A stretch of 18,040 nt of DNA from an uncultured Eubacteriales bacterium (GTDB taxonomy: Bacteria; Bacillota; Clostridia; Oscillospirales; Oscillospiraceae): positions 1 through 18,040 of the forward strand of contig UQXG01000032.1 of NCBI GenBank assembly GCA_900544945.1, read 5' to 3'. This document shows, in pieces, positions 16,707 through 18,040 of the stretch. The position numbers and the translations under genes were made by a program. The notes under the pieces are model-generated. The model did no database searches and was not told the origin of the DNA. It saw only the letters and a program-made list of their open reading frames with translations. Numbering within the stretch: the stretch's first letter is position 1; every line of letters starts with the position of its first letter.

Positions 16707-17072
16707 ATGAATCAGTCTGTTCTTCCCCACGCCCACGATATCCCCAGCCACATGGACAACATCGGCGCCGCCCTGACCCACACCGAACGATTTGAAATTG
16801 CGGCGGATATTTTCAAGCAGCTCAGCGACACCACCCGGCTTCGGATTTTCTGGATGCTCTGCCATACGGAGCAGTGCGTCACGAACATTTCCGCCCTGAT
16901 GGACATGTCCAGTCCGGCGGTTTCCCACCATCTGCGGGTGCTGCGCAGCTGCGGCCTGATCGTCAGCCGCCGGGAGGGCAAGGAGGTCTACTACCGGGCA
17001 TCGGAGGAGGACGTGGCCCAGCTGCTCCACAAGACCATTGAGCAGGTGATGGATATCGCCTGCCCGGATTAA
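16707..17072 (+). CDS. ArsR/SmtB-family metal-responsive repressor (121 aa)
   Basis: I chose the ATG at 16707 because AGGAG (16694-16698) is 8 nt upstream. An in-frame ATG at 16638 lacks a ribosome site and lies only about 14 nt from the predicted transcript start. Seen: ADIFKQLSDTTRLRIFWML, then CHTEQCVTNISALMDMSSPAVSHHLRVLRSCGLIVSRREGKEVYYRAS, the typical winged-helix of this family (recognition helix about 69-80), and a final helix DVAQLLHKTIEQVMDIACPD. Known: these dimeric repressors leave DNA when they bind metal. Inferred target: the divergent efflux ATPase promoter and its own. Sensor residues are atypical. Only one Cys of the ELCVC motif remains (EQCV), and the last helix has E/D, Q and D where SmtB/CzrA have D, H, H and E/H. 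Extra candidates are PHAHDIPSH at the N-terminus and CP near the C-terminus, so the metal specificity is open. Confidence 0.93.
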   Translation: MNQSVLPHAHDIPSHMDNIGAALTHTERFEIAADIFKQLSDTTRLRIFWMLCHTEQCVTNISALMDMSSPAVSHHLRVLRSCGLIVSRREGKEVYYRASEEDVAQLLHKTIEQVMDIACPD

Positions 17073-17084
17073 GGAGGCATTACC

Positions 17085-17963
17085 GTGAAGCGAACCGACA
17101 CCGTCCTCTATCCGGGCATTACCCTGTCCTGGCTTCAGGCTCAGGCTGAGGAAGCGCCGAATCTTGACCAGCCTGGGGAGGGAATCGTCCTGCATTACTG
17201 CCAGTCCGGCCGGATTGGATGGAAGCTGCCGCCCTCCGTTTTTCTTGGCCCCGGAGATTTCCTGCTGACCAATCCCAAGAACCTGGGGGAAGTCTGCCTT
17301 CCCAACAGGGACTATACGGGGCTGCTGCTCAGCATTGCTCCGGCGGCACTGGGGGAAAATGCTCCGGAACCGCTCTCTGGCAGCGGCATTACCGGGGAAG
17401 CCCTGCTGACAAGTTACAGCCTTGGGGGAAAGCCAGTCCCCTTTTCCGCCGAGCCGGCCCTGCGGCAGGTGTTCGAGAGCTTCTCGGCCGGTTCGGAGGC
17501 TTACCGGCTGGTTTTTTGGAAAATCAAGGTGCTGGAGCTGCTGGTGCTTCTGGCCGCCGGGGAGGGCTGCCGGGAAAAGCGACTGACCGAGTACCCGGCA
17601 GAGCAGGTGGAAATCATCCGGCAGATTCACGACCGGCTCATCGGCAATCTTTCAGAGCGGTGCTCCATCGAGGAGCTGTCCCGGCAGTACCTGATGAACC
17701 CCACCACCTTAAAGCAGATGTTCAAAACCATCTACGGCACCTCCATCGCCGCCCACATCCGGGAGCACCGGATGGAGGCCGCCGCCCGGCTGCTGGCTCA
17801 GACGGATATGTCCATTGCGGACGTGGCCCGGCAGGTGGGCTACGACAGCCAGAGCCGGTTTTCCGCCGCCTTTAAGGCGTATTACGGGATGCTTCCCAAG
17901 GAATACCGGCGCAAATGCGCCAGCCAGGAAATCTTCCCGGATGCCAGTACCCTGGATATATGA
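17085..17963 (+). CDS. AraC-family transcriptional regulator (292 aa)
   Basis: The start is GTG at 17085. AAGGAGG (17071-17077) sits 7 nt before it and overlaps the stop of the ArsR gene, so the two are probably translated in a coupled way from one transcript. Seen: residues 1-180 form a sensor-like N-terminal region, with a segment (IVLHYCQSGRIGWKL...FLGPGDFLLTNP) resembling the cupin-like part of PchR-type AraC proteins. Residues about 191-277 are the double helix-turn-helix domain: SIEELSRQYLMNPTTLKQMF and IADVARQVGYDSQSRFSAAFKAYYGMLPKEYRR. Known: PchR-like AraC proteins respond to siderophores or other small molecules and usually activate a neighbouring transport locus. Inferred: its target may lie beyond the right edge, or it may add a second control layer to the metal pump. 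The effector is unknown. Confidence 0.93.
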   Translation: MKRTDTVLYPGITLSWLQAQAEEAPNLDQPGEGIVLHYCQSGRIGWKLPPSVFLGPGDFLLTNPKNLGEVCLPNRDYTGLLLSIAPAALGENAPEPLSGSGITGEALLTSYSLGGKPVPFSAEPALRQVFESFSAGSEAYRLVFWKIKVLELLVLLAAGEGCREKRLTEYPAEQVEIIRQIHDRLIGNLSERCSIEELSRQYLMNPTTLKQMFKTIYGTSIAAHIREHRMEAAARLLAQTDMSIADVARQVGYDSQSRFSAAFKAYYGMLPKEYRRKCASQEIFPDASTLDI

Positions 17964-17985
17964 GGACGCCGCGGCGCAATGTTTA

Positions 17986-18009
17986 ATACTATTTCCTGAT
18001 TAAAATCTT
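17986..18009 (+). repeat. Dispersed 24-bp repeat, copy 2
   Basis: Identical to 2670-2693. Here it is the left part of a perfect palindrome, so this copy is the more intact one. Confidence 0.75.
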
Positions 18010-18024
18010 AATTTTAATCAGGAA
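17993..18024 (+). terminator. Perfect AT-rich hairpin after the AraC gene
   Basis: TTCCTGATTAAAAT (17993-18006) and ATTTTAATCAGGAA (18011-18024) are a perfect 14-bp inverted repeat with loop CTTA, 29 bp beyond the AraC stop. There is no trailing T-run and the stem is AT-rich. Intrinsic termination is possible but not certain, and a bidirectional processing hairpin or repeat element is equally likely. Confidence 0.55.
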
Positions 18025-18040
18025 GGCATCGCCTGAAGGC

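Overview
The window looks like chromosomal DNA of a gut-type Gram-positive anaerobe of the Clostridia, probably Oscillospiraceae-like. The evidence is strong AGGAGG-type ribosome sites, GC-rich coding sequence with AT-rich intergenic DNA, SipW-type signal sequences, a very large GLUG-repeat surface protein, and palindrome-rich intergenic repeats of the kind common in that group. Taxonomy is inferred from style only; no rRNA or tRNA gene is present.

Left part (112-13180, + strand): a tight four-gene cluster. Three membrane-anchored or secreted proteins (308, 226 and 312 aa) share almost no overall sequence, but each has a short basic N-terminus, one hydrophobic helix and a G-T-x-A-(Y/W)-like or YAWF-like motif at the end of that helix. 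This is the hallmark of SipW-dependent (TasA/camelysin-type) export signals. Genes 1 to 3 are coupled by overlapping or abutting stop/SD/start signals. After a 100-bp gap with an AT-rich hairpin comes a 3469-aa secreted protein. It has a signal peptide, a Thr/Pro/Glu-rich linker, about five beta-helix modules with roughly 30 GG(L/F)(V/I/F)G 'GLUG' turns, and an unrelated 870-aa C-terminal region with no LPXTG, SLH or other recognised anchor. My reading, which is inference, is a cell-surface fibre or adhesin system. Its dedicated signal peptidase is not in this window.

Middle (13181-13631): a 451-bp non-coding island between convergent genes. Each end carries the same 24-bp GC-rich hairpin, and between them lie at least six further palindromes.

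Right part (13632-17963): a metal-homeostasis locus. A 970-aa P1B-2 (Zn/Cd/Pb-type) ATPase on the - strand has an unusual N-terminus made of tandem CCCGHD..HHHHHDDD repeats, a seven-cysteine zinc-ribbon-like segment and two HMA domains. Divergent from it is an ArsR/SmtB repressor, followed with an overlapping SD by an AraC-family regulator. The divergent promoters share the same -10 region, and an inverted repeat placed over one -35 and beside the other start point is a good operator candidate. The likely logic is that the ArsR protein represses both itself and the efflux pump until metal accumulates. The role of the AraC protein is open.

The last 60 bp carry a perfect AT-rich hairpin that shares a 24-bp arm with the hairpin before the giant gene, 15 kb away, so it is a dispersed element.
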